Assembly (NCBI RefSeq): GCF_021290985.1
Contig: NZ_JAJOYU010000001.1
Span: 248,001-312,000 of the forward strand
DNA from: Rheinheimera soli
GTDB taxonomy: Bacteria > Pseudomonadota > Gammaproteobacteria > Enterobacterales > Alteromonadaceae
DNA: 64,000 bases
Direction: 5' to 3'
The stretch's first letter is position 1. Each line of letters starts with the position of its first letter. The notes below the pieces were generated by a model, which was given only the letters and a program-made list of their open reading frames with translations, did no database searches and was not told where the DNA came from. Both the position numbers and the translations under genes were made by a program. Shown here piece by piece: positions 9,237-18,906 of the stretch.

Positions 9237-11522
9237 CTAAGCCTCTATCTTCATAGGTGACAAACCTAAATAAGAAATAACGACGGGTTCATACATAGAA
9301 TATTTATGCTGGATTTCAGAGATAATCTCATTTGCAAATACTTTAGATGCGACCGCAAACACTCTCTCTCCACGACTGAAAGCTTCGGCAAGTGTAACAA
9401 CGGGCAAACCGTCCAGTTCAAAACTACCTGCTGCAGCCCGACGGTCAATAACTACACTCACAGTGATTCCCTGCTCTCTTAATAACTGCAAGACTTGTGC
9501 CCCTAACTCCCCTGCACCATAAACTGCTGTGTGTATGATATTACTATGCTGCAGATTTGCTAATAATAACGGAGCAACAATGTCGTCACCTGCACTCATG
9601 CCAAGCTCGCCCAAGAGTCCTGTGCTCCCTGGGAATGCCTGAGCTATAGCTCCTTCATTCCAAAAACCACGAAGAGAAGAAGCTAATCGCCCTAAGTTGA
9701 CATCTGCAAAGGCTTCATCAGCCCTTGAGTAATGTTGCTTAAATGCCTTCACAACATCTTCACCAATCAGTTTCCTTGTTATACCTGAAGATAAAGGTAC
9801 TTGAAGTTGCCCCAAGCAAATAGCCTCTGAAGATAGTGGATAACGGACAAGCCGATAGAGTATAGAGGCGACAGCTTTTCGAGATGAAAAATCAATGAGT
9901 GGAACAATACCGCTCTTCATGGCCAAGGCTACAAACGAATGTACACCACGTCGAAAATCATTGAGCAAAGTGGCGTGAGACGTTGTCATTGTATGATTTG
10001 GTACTAACTCAGGATAGATTACGCCTCCGTCTGCATGGTAAGCACGGGTTGAGCACAGAGAACCATTCAGCAAAATCTCTGAGAGTTCGGGAGCTTTGCT
10101 CAAAGCGATTGCGCGTTCATCTATAGGCATAAAGACTTCTAAATGATGCTGCAAAGAGAAAGCCTCTGATTTAGCACTGGCGTAAGTCATGAAGAACCGA
10201 GGCTGTTCGAGTGGCATTAATCGAGCCAAATTAGTAAACATACTGGCACCACAACCCCAATCCCACAATGCGACTCCAGATCTATTTTCTAAACCTAAAT
10301 CAATAAGATAGCTGATTAATAGCTGACGCTGCGATTGCAAATACTCTCTAATTACATCTTTTTTATCTGCCACTGTAGTCAAGAGCTCATCCCACAACTG
10401 AGTCCCGACCAGATCTGAAAGGCAAGTCGCCGCCATCGATTGCCAGTTATCTGGTAATTCAAGCCCAACATCTTCAATGCATTCAAAAAGAGTGTAACCT
10501 CTTCGTTGACTTAGTTGATGCAATACCTCAGGAGTGACCTCAAGGAGCGCAGGTAACAAGCTTGAGCGACGCGAAATATAAACAGTTTTAACGTCAAACC
10601 CAGGGCAATTCATTGATGCCAAAAGCGAAGAGATAACTTCCCCCTCCCGAAGAAGACAAAATAGAGTATCAATACCCAACGCCTTACAACGGATTTGCAA
10701 CCAATGAACAAGATGAAACAAGAATGGCCCGTAAACTAAAGCACTCACATTGGCTGCAAAACTTTCATCGGGATAATGCCAGAGCCAGCGTCGTCTAAGT
10801 GCATCGACTCCATAAGGAATGCTACCTAAACGATGCTCATAGTTTGTCAACAAGAGAAAGTATTCTGGAGGTGTCACAACCAGATGATGAATGCCTGCAG
10901 CTTGCGCCATCTGGCCATCTGTTATTGCATTATCTCCAATGTGAAGTATGTCTGCAGCTCTGACACCAGACTTATTTATCAATGTAGCAAACAACCCTCC
11001 ATCTTGTTTGCTACAGCCAGACTCACCAGAGACCAAAACTAAATCCAGCACGAGTGATGGAAGCTGTGTTTTGATAAACGATACGATAAGGTCCGAATCA
11101 AGATACATATCAGATACAAGAGCAACTTTTTTACCTTCAGTAAAAGCCTCTTCAAGCCAGCAAATCGCAACAGGATTTATGGTCCAGCCAGCCAACTCTA
11201 ATTCTGCTTCCAGCACACAGAGTTTTGCTCCCGCAATAGAGGGCCAATTGCTATATATTTCCGCCAGTGTAACTTCTCTATGACCACTTTCCGCAAAACG
11301 GGCACGGCGAGCACTATCTTCAGCTTTTCGACGAAGCTTAACAAAACCCTGATTATCGTCTTGTTGCCAAAACCCCAGCTGAGCAGCTTCATCAGCAAGA
11401 TGCAGGAAAAAATCGTCAGGGGTTCCAGACTTGCGAAAAACTAAAGTATCAAAGACATCAAAGCTTACCAACTTAATATCGTCTTTCAGGCCCTCAGGCC
11501 AAGGCAGATGAGGCAAAGTCAT
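9237..11522 (-). CDS. Large HAD-superfamily protein with C-terminal Rossmann domain
   Basis: This 761-aa protein begins with a HAD hydrolase domain: SFDVFDTLV (nucleophile-type D22), VALVSDMYLD, and HIGDNAITDGQMA. The middle 400 residues are unassigned. The last 110 residues form a Rossmann-like unit (AVYGAGELGAQVLQLL, then VVIDRRAAAG) similar in kind to the N-terminal domain of the adjacent GT4 protein. Proteins of this build occur in capsule, LPS and flagellin glycan loci, with no settled function. It could be a sugar or polyprenol phosphatase, or a scaffold; both are guesses. Confidence 0.7.
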   Translation of the reverse strand: MTLPHLPWPEGLKDDIKLVSFDVFDTLVFRKSGTPDDFFLHLADEAAQLGFWQQDDNQGFVKLRRKAEDSARRARFAESGHREVTLAEIYSNWPSIAGAKLCVLEAELELAGWTINPVAICWLEEAFTEGKKVALVSDMYLDSDLIVSFIKTQLPSLVLDLVLVSGESGCSKQDGGLFATLINKSGVRAADILHIGDNAITDGQMAQAAGIHHLVVTPPEYFLLLTNYEHRLGSIPYGVDALRRRWLWHYPDESFAANVSALVYGPFLFHLVHWLQIRCKALGIDTLFCLLREGEVISSLLASMNCPGFDVKTVYISRRSSLLPALLEVTPEVLHQLSQRRGYTLFECIEDVGLELPDNWQSMAATCLSDLVGTQLWDELLTTVADKKDVIREYLQSQRQLLISYLIDLGLENRSGVALWDWGCGASMFTNLARLMPLEQPRFFMTYASAKSEAFSLQHHLEVFMPIDERAIALSKAPELSEILLNGSLCSTRAYHADGGVIYPELVPNHTMTTSHATLLNDFRRGVHSFVALAMKSGIVPLIDFSSRKAVASILYRLVRYPLSSEAICLGQLQVPLSSGITRKLIGEDVVKAFKQHYSRADEAFADVNLGRLASSLRGFWNEGAIAQAFPGSTGLLGELGMSAGDDIVAPLLLANLQHSNIIHTAVYGAGELGAQVLQLLREQGITVSVVIDRRAAAGSFELDGLPVVTLAEAFSRGERVFAVASKVFANEIISEIQHKYSMYEPVVISYLGLSPMKIEA

Positions 11523-11524
11523 GA

Positions 11525-12700
11525 CTAAAAATCCTTCCTCAAAACTGACTCTTGCAAATAGAGGAATCGTTCAAGTGCATTATCCACCGCGTCATCCATA
11601 TCAAAATAACGATATTCAGCTAACCTGCCAAGCGCGAGAATTTGTGGGAACTGATGTAACTGCTCCACACATTGTTGATATTGCTGCTGAGCAAACTCGG
11701 TAAAAATCGGATAATAAGGTTCCAGCCCCTGCTCTGGTTTATAGTCACAAGGATACTCATAGGTGATGCTGGTTCCTGTGTGATGCTGCCCCGTAAGGTG
11801 CTTAAATTCTGTAATGCGGGTATAAGCATGTTCGTTCGGATAATTGACTGTGGTTACAGGCTGGAACCATTCCTGCTTCAGATGTTTGTGTTCGAAACGT
11901 AAAGAGCGGTAAGGTAATAAAACTGAGCTATCAGGCAACAGCTGATCAATCATCCCACAATATATCAGTGGACCTTCAAATGGCTGCTCATCAAGTAATA
12001 TTTGTCGGGTGCTCCAGTCCAATTGAACTCTTGTATGCATAGGAGATGACAGTTGTAAATCTATACCCGGGTGCGAGAGCATTTTGCTAATCATGGCGCT
12101 ATAACCATGTAAAGGCACTGCCTGCCAGGGGTCAGTAAAATAACGATCGTCTTCACTAACCACAACAGGCACTCTGGCCGTTACATCAGGGGAAATAGCT
12201 TCAGGCCCGACACCCCATTGTTTGCTGGTGTAATTGACAAAAGCACGCTGATAAATAAACTCAGCCAACTGTAACAACAAGGGTTCTTGCTCTTGTCTGA
12301 GCTGTAAAATAGGTACTCTGGCACCTTCGCCAAAACGTTGTTTGAGCGCTTGAATCATGCCTTCAGCCACAGGGGCAGCAAAACTTTTACGGATACTGGT
12401 CAGATTAAAAGGAATAGGAAGTAGTTGGCCATCAATCTGGCTAAGCACTCGATGTTCATAAGTCCGCCATTCGGTAAACTGCGACAAATAGTCCCAAACC
12501 CGCTGTTTATCTGTATGAAACAAATGAGGCCCATATTTGTGGATCATTACGCCATCTTCATCCAAATGGTCATAACAATTTCCGCCGAGATGCTCACGTT
12601 GCTCTAACACTAATACTTTCCAACCGAGCTTACTGGCCATTTGTTCAGCCATTACCGCTCCTGAGATACCAGCACCAATAACAATTGCCTGGTAACTCAT
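11525..12700 (-). CDS. glf: UDP-galactopyranose mutase
   Basis: FAD-dependent enzyme of 391 aa interconverting UDP-galactopyranose and UDP-galactofuranose. Visible: dinucleotide-binding VIGAGISGAVMAEQ, LEQREHLGGNCYD, HKYGPHLFHT, the conserved TSKQWG, and the C-terminal AEYRYFDMDDAV. The ATG at 12700 overlaps the upstream glycosyltransferase stop (ATGA), so a GTG-like extension of 3 codons was rejected. Its presence means the glycan, or another polymer made in the cell, can contain galactofuranose. Confidence 0.95.
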   Translation of the reverse strand: MSYQAIVIGAGISGAVMAEQMASKLGWKVLVLEQREHLGGNCYDHLDEDGVMIHKYGPHLFHTDKQRVWDYLSQFTEWRTYEHRVLSQIDGQLLPIPFNLTSIRKSFAAPVAEGMIQALKQRFGEGARVPILQLRQEQEPLLLQLAEFIYQRAFVNYTSKQWGVGPEAISPDVTARVPVVVSEDDRYFTDPWQAVPLHGYSAMISKMLSHPGIDLQLSSPMHTRVQLDWSTRQILLDEQPFEGPLIYCGMIDQLLPDSSVLLPYRSLRFEHKHLKQEWFQPVTTVNYPNEHAYTRITEFKHLTGQHHTGTSITYEYPCDYKPEQGLEPYYPIFTEFAQQQYQQCVEQLHQFPQILALGRLAEYRYFDMDDAVDNALERFLYLQESVLRKDF

Positions 12701-13647
12701 ACAACCCAACCTAATTGCTGTTTTACTAAATCAGGCTGATCCCGGTGTTCAAACACCAATTGATGACGGTGGTCAAAATAAAGCTCACTGGTCGCAGATT
12801 GCTCTATCATTTGCCTGAACAATTCTGTTTCGTTTAATCGCAGAAAATACAGAGCTGCTGAAAAATATACATGGTTCACACCATATTCGATAATATCGGC
12901 AGCTACACCAAATTGTTGACCTAAACGACAGGCTGAAGCCAACTCTTCAGTAACCTTTAATCGACGTTGATGATTCTGTTGTGTCTGTGCACCAAAACTG
13001 TTGCTATGAATGCGGTAACGCCCCAACACTGCGTCCAGTCTATCTATAGTCCCCCCTAATAAACCAACATTCATAATATGCCATGGGAAATCACAAATAA
13101 TCTTGCAGTCATGCTGTAACGCTTGTGTCAAAGAAGCATGGCGCCGGAACATCACGCTGCTGGCCTGTAGGAAAACTGTATAACGGATCAAATGAGTAAT
13201 ATCAGCTTGCTGAGGAATATAGTGATAGTTGTAGTAATCTCTGGAGTACCACTTCAAACGCTCACCTGTTGCACTATCGAACATATCTGACTCATGATAA
13301 ACCATGCTGCAACCTGGGTGTTGTTCCAGATAATCGACCTGCTGCTGTAACTTTCCTGGTAAGGCGATATCATCGCCATCCACATACGCAATATACTGCC
13401 CCTTAGCTGTTTCTAGCAGTCGGCGCATAGTGCCTATTAATCCTAGATTTACGTCATTGCGCAGTACAATCAGGTTACTGAAGGCTGATTGCAGATAACT
13501 GATTATATCGTAGGTATTATCTGGTGAAGCATCGTCACAAACCACGACTTCAAAATCAAAAGTTGTCTGCTGAGCAAGAAGACTCAATAAACATTCATGG
13601 ATGTAAGGTGCCAGTTTATATGCCGGAACGATCACAGATAATTTCAT
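12697..13647 (-). CDS. Glycosyltransferase family 2
   Basis: The 316-aa GT-A transferase has a textbook N-terminus: SVIVPAYKLAPYIHECLLSLL, FEVVVCDDASPDNT, and the metal-binding DGDD near residue 93. It is the first gene of the minus-strand glycan operon. TAGGA 8 nt before the ATG is its ribosome site. Being next to glf makes a galactofuranosyl transfer conceivable, but this is only context. No clear sigma54 or sigma28 promoter was found in the 180-bp gap upstream. Confidence 0.88.
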   Translation of the reverse strand: MKLSVIVPAYKLAPYIHECLLSLLAQQTTFDFEVVVCDDASPDNTYDIISYLQSAFSNLIVLRNDVNLGLIGTMRRLLETAKGQYIAYVDGDDIALPGKLQQQVDYLEQHPGCSMVYHESDMFDSATGERLKWYSRDYYNYHYIPQQADITHLIRYTVFLQASSVMFRRHASLTQALQHDCKIICDFPWHIMNVGLLGGTIDRLDAVLGRYRIHSNSFGAQTQQNHQRRLKVTEELASACRLGQQFGVAADIIEYGVNHVYFSAALYFLRLNETELFRQMIEQSATSELYFDHRHQLVFEHRDQPDLVKQQLGWVV

Positions 13648-13827
13648 AAAGTATTCCTAAGTCTGAAGAAAGCCGGCGACTAATTCTGTACAGGTTCGTC
13701 TATGCGCCAGTTTTGTCTTGCTATTACTTTCCTTGCGCCGGCATAAACAAAGATGCCGCAGTATCTTGCACGCATGATCAAATCCCGTGCAGCACTAATT
13801 AAACTATTTATTTCATTATGTTTAATT

Positions 13828-16662
13828 TCAATTTGCTAGCTTAGGTGGAGTAAACAAATCACTGACATCAACCCTATCCAAAGCTAAAGGCTCCGATAAA
13901 TACAACTCCATCCCTTGCTGTAAATATTGCCGCCATAGTGCCAAAATCTGATTAAATGTTTCCAATGCGTCTTCGTTTTCAGCACTGATACTGGCTGCCG
14001 TTTTGGTTAAAACTGCAGCGATAAAGTTAGCACTGCCATGAAACAGGCAAAATGTAATGTCTTTGTCTGTAACAGCTCTTGAACGCATAAAGTTCCATTG
14101 TTCACTGATCAGAGCGCGTGCAGACGTTATATCGGTGGCATCTTCAGCAAATAAATCCAGCCATTGTTCCATAGATGCTTTGTACAACTCAGGAGACAGT
14201 TGCCCATAAATTTTGTCCGCTAAATCAGGTAAAGCGGGATAAAATGCTTCTTCAAGCAACAGCTTCAACTGATCATCTTTATCATGAGCGGAAATTTGTT
14301 CTAACAAAATATTGTCAGGTCGTAGTGCAGTAGCACCTTTGATTTTTACACCGTCACTACAGTTATAAATCTCAATTACTCTGCCAGCTTTAGCAATGGC
14401 TTGTTCTATTAATTTACGCGATACATCAAATTCAGGCTTGGTATACAGTTGCGGCCTGAAATTACCTGCAACAGGAATGCCACCGCCATGCTGAGCCTGA
14501 TAGTTATAGACCGCAGAGCCGTCAACTTTAAAGTAGGCTGAATGTTGTGAATGGTGACGGTTAATGTCAACAAAACCAAGATCAACACCGAACAGATAAA
14601 AGCATTTCCAGCCCAGTTTAATACCAAAGTTCACCACCAAATTAGTGACTGTAGGATAGGCATAGGCCAGAGACGCGATCTGGTAACCATGTTTTTTCAG
14701 GCCATTATTGAAAATATAACTAGAGGCTTCACCATCCTTGAAACACAGATAGGTTGCTTTAAACAAGGCACTGGTATCAGGATGAATACCATTAACACTC
14801 AGCAAATTGATCTGACTAAGATAGTCCATATCGTTGATCTGAGTGATCCAATCGTAGGTTGCTCTGTTCTGCTCAATTTCAGCATGAAAATCGGGGCGAA
14901 TACCGTTTTTGTACAGAGACTTCAAAGTTGTCCCACAGCTGATAATAATAACCTGGTCACGATATTCTTTAAGGTAATCAAAACAATCATCCAGACTTGG
15001 GCCATTACCGACAATAAACACAGGCAAATTCAGCGCCTTGTGATGACTATATTCATTGTTTGCTTGCTTCAGGAAGCGTTGACCTGACGAAAGACTGTGG
15101 TAGGTGTGTGCGATACCGTAGCGGGCATGGTCATAGTATTCACCCATAGCCAGTACTACTTTCAGTTCGGCACGTAAATCTGCTATCGCTTTTTGCATGC
15201 CTACATTGTAATAGCTGCTCAACATATAAGTGTCAGCTATCGCATAAGCACCAACCTGATAAAACTGCGACATCAAATCATAAAAATAGTGACTACCGTC
15301 GCCCCCCAGATTCAGGTAGATGCGCCCACCGTTATCATCTGCTTTCTGGATAATACCAGCCCAATCCGACACCCAAAGACTGGCAGCAAAAAAGTCCAGA
15401 TTAGGTTCACAGACAAACAGATTTTTAATTTGACGCTGCTGAGTCAAGAGTTCAATGTGTTTGCCTAAGCCCACGCCAAAAACAATCAGAGTTTCGACCT
15501 GCTCAGGAAATTTACCCTGTTGGGTGAGTATTTTTGCAATAAGCGGCTGCAGCTCGGCTATTTTTGAGAAATGCAGATAATTCCTGAATTTATGGCTGGT
15601 TCCCTGACTGAGCACCACATCGTCTTTAAAAGGATGCTCAATAAAGTAGTTTACTAATTGCTCAGATTCGTCTGGCAAATCTTGATGAAACAAAGCATTA
15701 CGTTTTTGATGGTAAAGATTGGGTAAGCCATTATTGTCTTGAACCAATTGCCAGGCTCTGGTTTTATGCTCGAGCATCGCCTTATGCACTTTGGGGTAAA
15801 ACTTTTCTAAAGCCGCCATATTGGCATTATACAAAGCCTGTGCTTGCTCATTGTTATAACTAACAGGCTGATAATCACCGAGCAAATTACCGGCACGCTC
15901 TGATACATAGTCGCCGTAGTCTTTGTATCCCGTAAATTGACGCGTAGCCTGGGTTAATGCACTTTTATTACCTGAATGCTGCAATAGATACTGAATCACC
16001 TCGTCCATCATCGGATGAAACTGGTGGCGGTAAATAAACACCTGATTAATGTTCTGATCAAACTCCAGTAACTCAGCTAACTCAGCCGGAACGGCAGTCG
16101 CATCAGAGCCCATTTGCAGGAAAATGCGGGTTCCCATACTTTGAGCTGTTTCCAGCAATTGCAGCCAGTTATTGGCCTGCACAGAACACAGCAGAATATC
16201 TACATTAGGCTCATAGACCACCAGATATCGTATCCTGCAGTTCATCAGCAGTTCATTCAGGTGATACCCAAGCCCCAACCCAAAGACCAATAGCGCATCC
16301 ACCTGCTGCGGCAACGCCTGATGCCGCCAGCAGCGGTCATCTTGTGGCTCTTTTAAATTGAAATAGGCTGCATGACTATAGTAGTCCTGCACTTCGGCCA
16401 TGACTTCTTGCTGGGCAAGACTCTGATAGAACACTCGGCCGGTGGCAAAATCAACAATATTAAGTTCAGCATCTTTGGTACAAAACAAAGAGTATTGCTG
16501 TATTTCATGGTCGTTGATGAGATTGACTAAACTTGGAATATGTAGCCTGAAAGCGTCAATGTTTTGGCGGATATTATGGGCTATGGTGGCAGAGACTTTC
16601 TTTTCCAGAGCTGCTTGCTGGTCAGCATTATCGAGGATTTGGTAATTGATATATTTCAGCAT
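13828..16662 (-). CDS. maf: Motility accessory factor (Maf), flagellin glycosyltransferase with DUF115 domain
   Basis: The 944-aa protein has the DUF115/Maf core at about 545-720 (PVFIVGNGPSLDD, then CGTTLKSLYKNGIRPDF). In other bacteria Maf proteins attach nonulosonic or other sugars to flagellin in the cytoplasm before export. The N-terminal half contains two copies of a related unit, about 123-185 and 391-452: each has LLVFGLGLG or LIVFGVGLG, then YEPN or CEPN, then an aromatic-rich helix. Most Maf proteins I know of have one such domain. It follows the fliT-like gene by 17 nt, so it is transcribed with the filament cap genes. Confidence 0.85.
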   Translation of the reverse strand: MLKYINYQILDNADQQAALEKKVSATIAHNIRQNIDAFRLHIPSLVNLINDHEIQQYSLFCTKDAELNIVDFATGRVFYQSLAQQEVMAEVQDYYSHAAYFNLKEPQDDRCWRHQALPQQVDALLVFGLGLGYHLNELLMNCRIRYLVVYEPNVDILLCSVQANNWLQLLETAQSMGTRIFLQMGSDATAVPAELAELLEFDQNINQVFIYRHQFHPMMDEVIQYLLQHSGNKSALTQATRQFTGYKDYGDYVSERAGNLLGDYQPVSYNNEQAQALYNANMAALEKFYPKVHKAMLEHKTRAWQLVQDNNGLPNLYHQKRNALFHQDLPDESEQLVNYFIEHPFKDDVVLSQGTSHKFRNYLHFSKIAELQPLIAKILTQQGKFPEQVETLIVFGVGLGKHIELLTQQRQIKNLFVCEPNLDFFAASLWVSDWAGIIQKADDNGGRIYLNLGGDGSHYFYDLMSQFYQVGAYAIADTYMLSSYYNVGMQKAIADLRAELKVVLAMGEYYDHARYGIAHTYHSLSSGQRFLKQANNEYSHHKALNLPVFIVGNGPSLDDCFDYLKEYRDQVIIISCGTTLKSLYKNGIRPDFHAEIEQNRATYDWITQINDMDYLSQINLLSVNGIHPDTSALFKATYLCFKDGEASSYIFNNGLKKHGYQIASLAYAYPTVTNLVVNFGIKLGWKCFYLFGVDLGFVDINRHHSQHSAYFKVDGSAVYNYQAQHGGGIPVAGNFRPQLYTKPEFDVSRKLIEQAIAKAGRVIEIYNCSDGVKIKGATALRPDNILLEQISAHDKDDQLKLLLEEAFYPALPDLADKIYGQLSPELYKASMEQWLDLFAEDATDITSARALISEQWNFMRSRAVTDKDITFCLFHGSANFIAAVLTKTAASISAENEDALETFNQILALWRQYLQQGMELYLSEPLALDRVDVSDLFTPPKLAN

Positions 16663-16679
16663 AAAGGTCTGGCACCTGC

Positions 16680-16979
16680 TTAATTGTTGTCTCCGTAGCT
16701 TTGATGTGCCTTTTTACCTTTGCGTAATTGCAACATCCTGACAGCTACCGTACTTCGTTCGGAAGTGACTCGTTCAGTGATAAGACTAACCCACTGCAAG
16801 TTATCTGCCAATATACTTTGTAGATCAGATGTTTGTGGTAACGTTTCGCAGAGTTTTCGAAGTAGCTGATCGAACTCTTGCCAATAGAGTGAAAATTCTT
16901 CTGTGGGGTATTCTTCCTGCGCCAGCAAATCGAGTATTTGCTGGCGTTTGGTTTGCAGCTCTGTCACGGAATCGCTCAT
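16680..16979 (-). CDS. FliT-like flagellar protein
   Basis: A 99-aa, mostly helical, charged protein. The ATG at 16979 overlaps the fliS stop by one base (TGATG), a classic translational-coupling arrangement; a TTG one codon earlier is less likely. The position directly after fliS and the basic C-terminus (LQLRKGKKAHQSYG) resemble FliT-type export chaperones for FliD. Sequence conservation of FliT is low, so the assignment rests mainly on synteny and size. Confidence 0.6.
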   Translation of the reverse strand: MSDSVTELQTKRQQILDLLAQEEYPTEEFSLYWQEFDQLLRKLCETLPQTSDLQSILADNLQWVSLITERVTSERSTVAVRMLQLRKGKKAHQSYGDNN

Positions 16980-17419
16980 CAAGCTGACGCCAAAGCATTC
17001 TGACTCTGACGCTCGGCAAGCAACTGAAAGCCTTTTTGCCTGTCATCAACCGGAATAGCATCCCAGCCTGACTTGATTTTTAGCATAATCTCAATCACAT
17101 CATCTACTTTAGCAGGACTACTTTCACGACTAGCTTGCATCAGATGATTGACCATAAAATCATACAGAGACCATAAATTCTGTGAAACATCACCACCAAC
17201 ATCCATATCAAGTGAGTGCTGTAATGCAGAAATAATACTCATTGCTTTTGATACAGTACGGGATTTTTCCGCAAAATCTTTCCGTTCCATCGCCCCTTTA
17301 GCTTTTGCCATATTTTCAAGCGACCCCTGCATCAGTAACTGAATGACTCGATGCGGATCTGCGACAGCTAAATCATCTTTGATGCCTACCGATTTGTAGG
17401 CCTTAATACCGTAACTCAT
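16979..17419 (-). CDS. fliS: Flagellar export chaperone FliS
   Basis: Cytoplasmic chaperone that binds the C-terminus of flagellin and prevents early polymerisation. This 146-aa all-helical protein has the family pattern: AYKSVGI at the N-terminus, PHRVIQLLMQGSLENMAKAKGAME, and LWSLYDFMVNHLMQAS. It lies 12 bp after fliD in the order flaG-fliD-fliS-fliT. Confidence 0.95.
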   Translation of the reverse strand: MSYGIKAYKSVGIKDDLAVADPHRVIQLLMQGSLENMAKAKGAMERKDFAEKSRTVSKAMSIISALQHSLDMDVGGDVSQNLWSLYDFMVNHLMQASRESSPAKVDDVIEIMLKIKSGWDAIPVDDRQKGFQLLAERQSQNALASA

Positions 17420-17431
17420 GGCAAGCTCCTG

Positions 17432-18892
17432 TTAACTACCATACCGTGGCAGGTTTGCCAGCTGTTGCACCAGATAACTGGATGTGCTTTGTAATTGACC
17501 CAAAGTGGAATCCAAAGCTCCGTAACGCTGACGCAAGGTTTCTTCGTAGCTCACTATATATCGTTCAAAGGCCTCACGATCTTTAGTATTTTTTTTCAGT
17601 TGGTCCTTTAAGGAGGTTTCTTTGTTCACTAATAAACCATCACGGTCCGTAAACTGGGAAATCACTTTGTCCAAAGACTGGGTAATACCCCCTGAAGCAC
17701 CAAATAAGTCGGCAATCTTATCGTAATTATTTTCCAGCGCATTATCAAAACGTTCACGGCCAGAGTCTGCGCCATATAAACTGGTGCTGGATATCTCCAT
17801 TTTACCCTGGTCATTAAAAGTGATACCCAAGGCATATAAGTTGTTCAGCTCATCACCACCTGAAGAAAAAGCGCTGCCTAAAGTTCGGGTAACCTGACTC
17901 ATAATACTGCGAACCATAGGATCACTGCTTAAAGCTCCGCCTTCAGCAACTACTGTTTTACCATCATCCCCTATGGTGCGGTTTTTAGTTAAGCTGTTCA
18001 CTTCAGTCAACAAACCGTTGTAGGCGTCCATAAAGGCTTTAATTTTAGTTTCAGCCGCTTTTTTATCTGTTTCTATAGACAAAGTGGCATTGTTATCGTC
18101 AGGCGTCACTGCAAGCACTGTCAGCTCAGTATCCTGAATCGCATTAGTAAAAGTATTGTTTTTACTGAATACGCTGATGCCGTCAATCACCACTTCGGCG
18201 TTGGCAGCTGCAATAGCCTCACCCAATCCACCCGAACCATCAGTATCGTTGCCAAAAGCTCTGGTCGAAATGCTGTTAAGGTCGGCGTTGTCGTTAGTAA
18301 TCTTTAAACCATTATCCAAACCGGTAATTGAAGATGTCAGCACTAATTTAGTGCCTATGCCATCACCGGCATTAATGATATTGGCACTGACACCAAAATT
18401 GCCATCGGCATTGTTCACAGCCTTGCGAAATTGATCCAGTGTCATACCAGCGGTCACGTTTACATCAAAATTTTTACCATCAGCGCTAAAAGTTAATTTA
18501 CCTGCTGTGGTACTGACCACTGCAGATGCACTGGTGTAGGCGCTATTGGCGCTTTCAATCCGGCTGCCTGTAGCCAGCGCTTTGACTTTAATATCAAAGT
18601 TACCTGGCGCAGCTGTACTGCTGGATGTAGCTTCCAGATAAGTTTTAGTATCTGTAGGTTGTTTAATGCTGGTCGTTCTGGCTCTGAGTTTATCGTCACC
18701 CAAAGCAGTTATCGTATCTTTAAATTTTGTTAAAGCGGATTTTAATTTACCAAAACCAGAAAGCGATGAATCCAGCTCCTTTTTCGTAGTGTCCAGACGA
18801 CTGACTTTACTGTTTCGCTCCACTGTCACTAACTGTGAAACCAAACTTTCAAGATCTAGCCCTGATGCTGCACCTAATGACCGGATAGCCAT
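17432..18892 (-). CDS. fliD: Flagellar filament cap protein FliD (hook-associated protein 2)
   Basis: Pentameric cap at the filament tip that folds incoming flagellin subunits. The 486-aa protein has the conserved N-terminus SLGAASGLDLESLVSQLV, a Ser/Thr-rich central region, and the FliD C-terminal domain with long helices (from about 270 to the end, finishing LVQQLANLPRYGS). Located 14 bp after flaG; probably cotranscribed from the sigma28 motif ahead of flaG. Confidence 0.96.
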   Translation of the reverse strand: MAIRSLGAASGLDLESLVSQLVTVERNSKVSRLDTTKKELDSSLSGFGKLKSALTKFKDTITALGDDKLRARTTSIKQPTDTKTYLEATSSSTAAPGNFDIKVKALATGSRIESANSAYTSASAVVSTTAGKLTFSADGKNFDVNVTAGMTLDQFRKAVNNADGNFGVSANIINAGDGIGTKLVLTSSITGLDNGLKITNDNADLNSISTRAFGNDTDGSGGLGEAIAAANAEVVIDGISVFSKNNTFTNAIQDTELTVLAVTPDDNNATLSIETDKKAAETKIKAFMDAYNGLLTEVNSLTKNRTIGDDGKTVVAEGGALSSDPMVRSIMSQVTRTLGSAFSSGGDELNNLYALGITFNDQGKMEISSTSLYGADSGRERFDNALENNYDKIADLFGASGGITQSLDKVISQFTDRDGLLVNKETSLKDQLKKNTKDREAFERYIVSYEETLRQRYGALDSTLGQLQSTSSYLVQQLANLPRYGS

Positions 18893-18906
18893 GATTCATC
18901 CTCTCT

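Noticed and set aside
13775-13800. GG-N10-GC sequence in the gap upstream of the glycan operon
   Set aside because: Spacing fits sigma54, but the -24 box (GGGATT) and -12 box (ATGC) are both poor.
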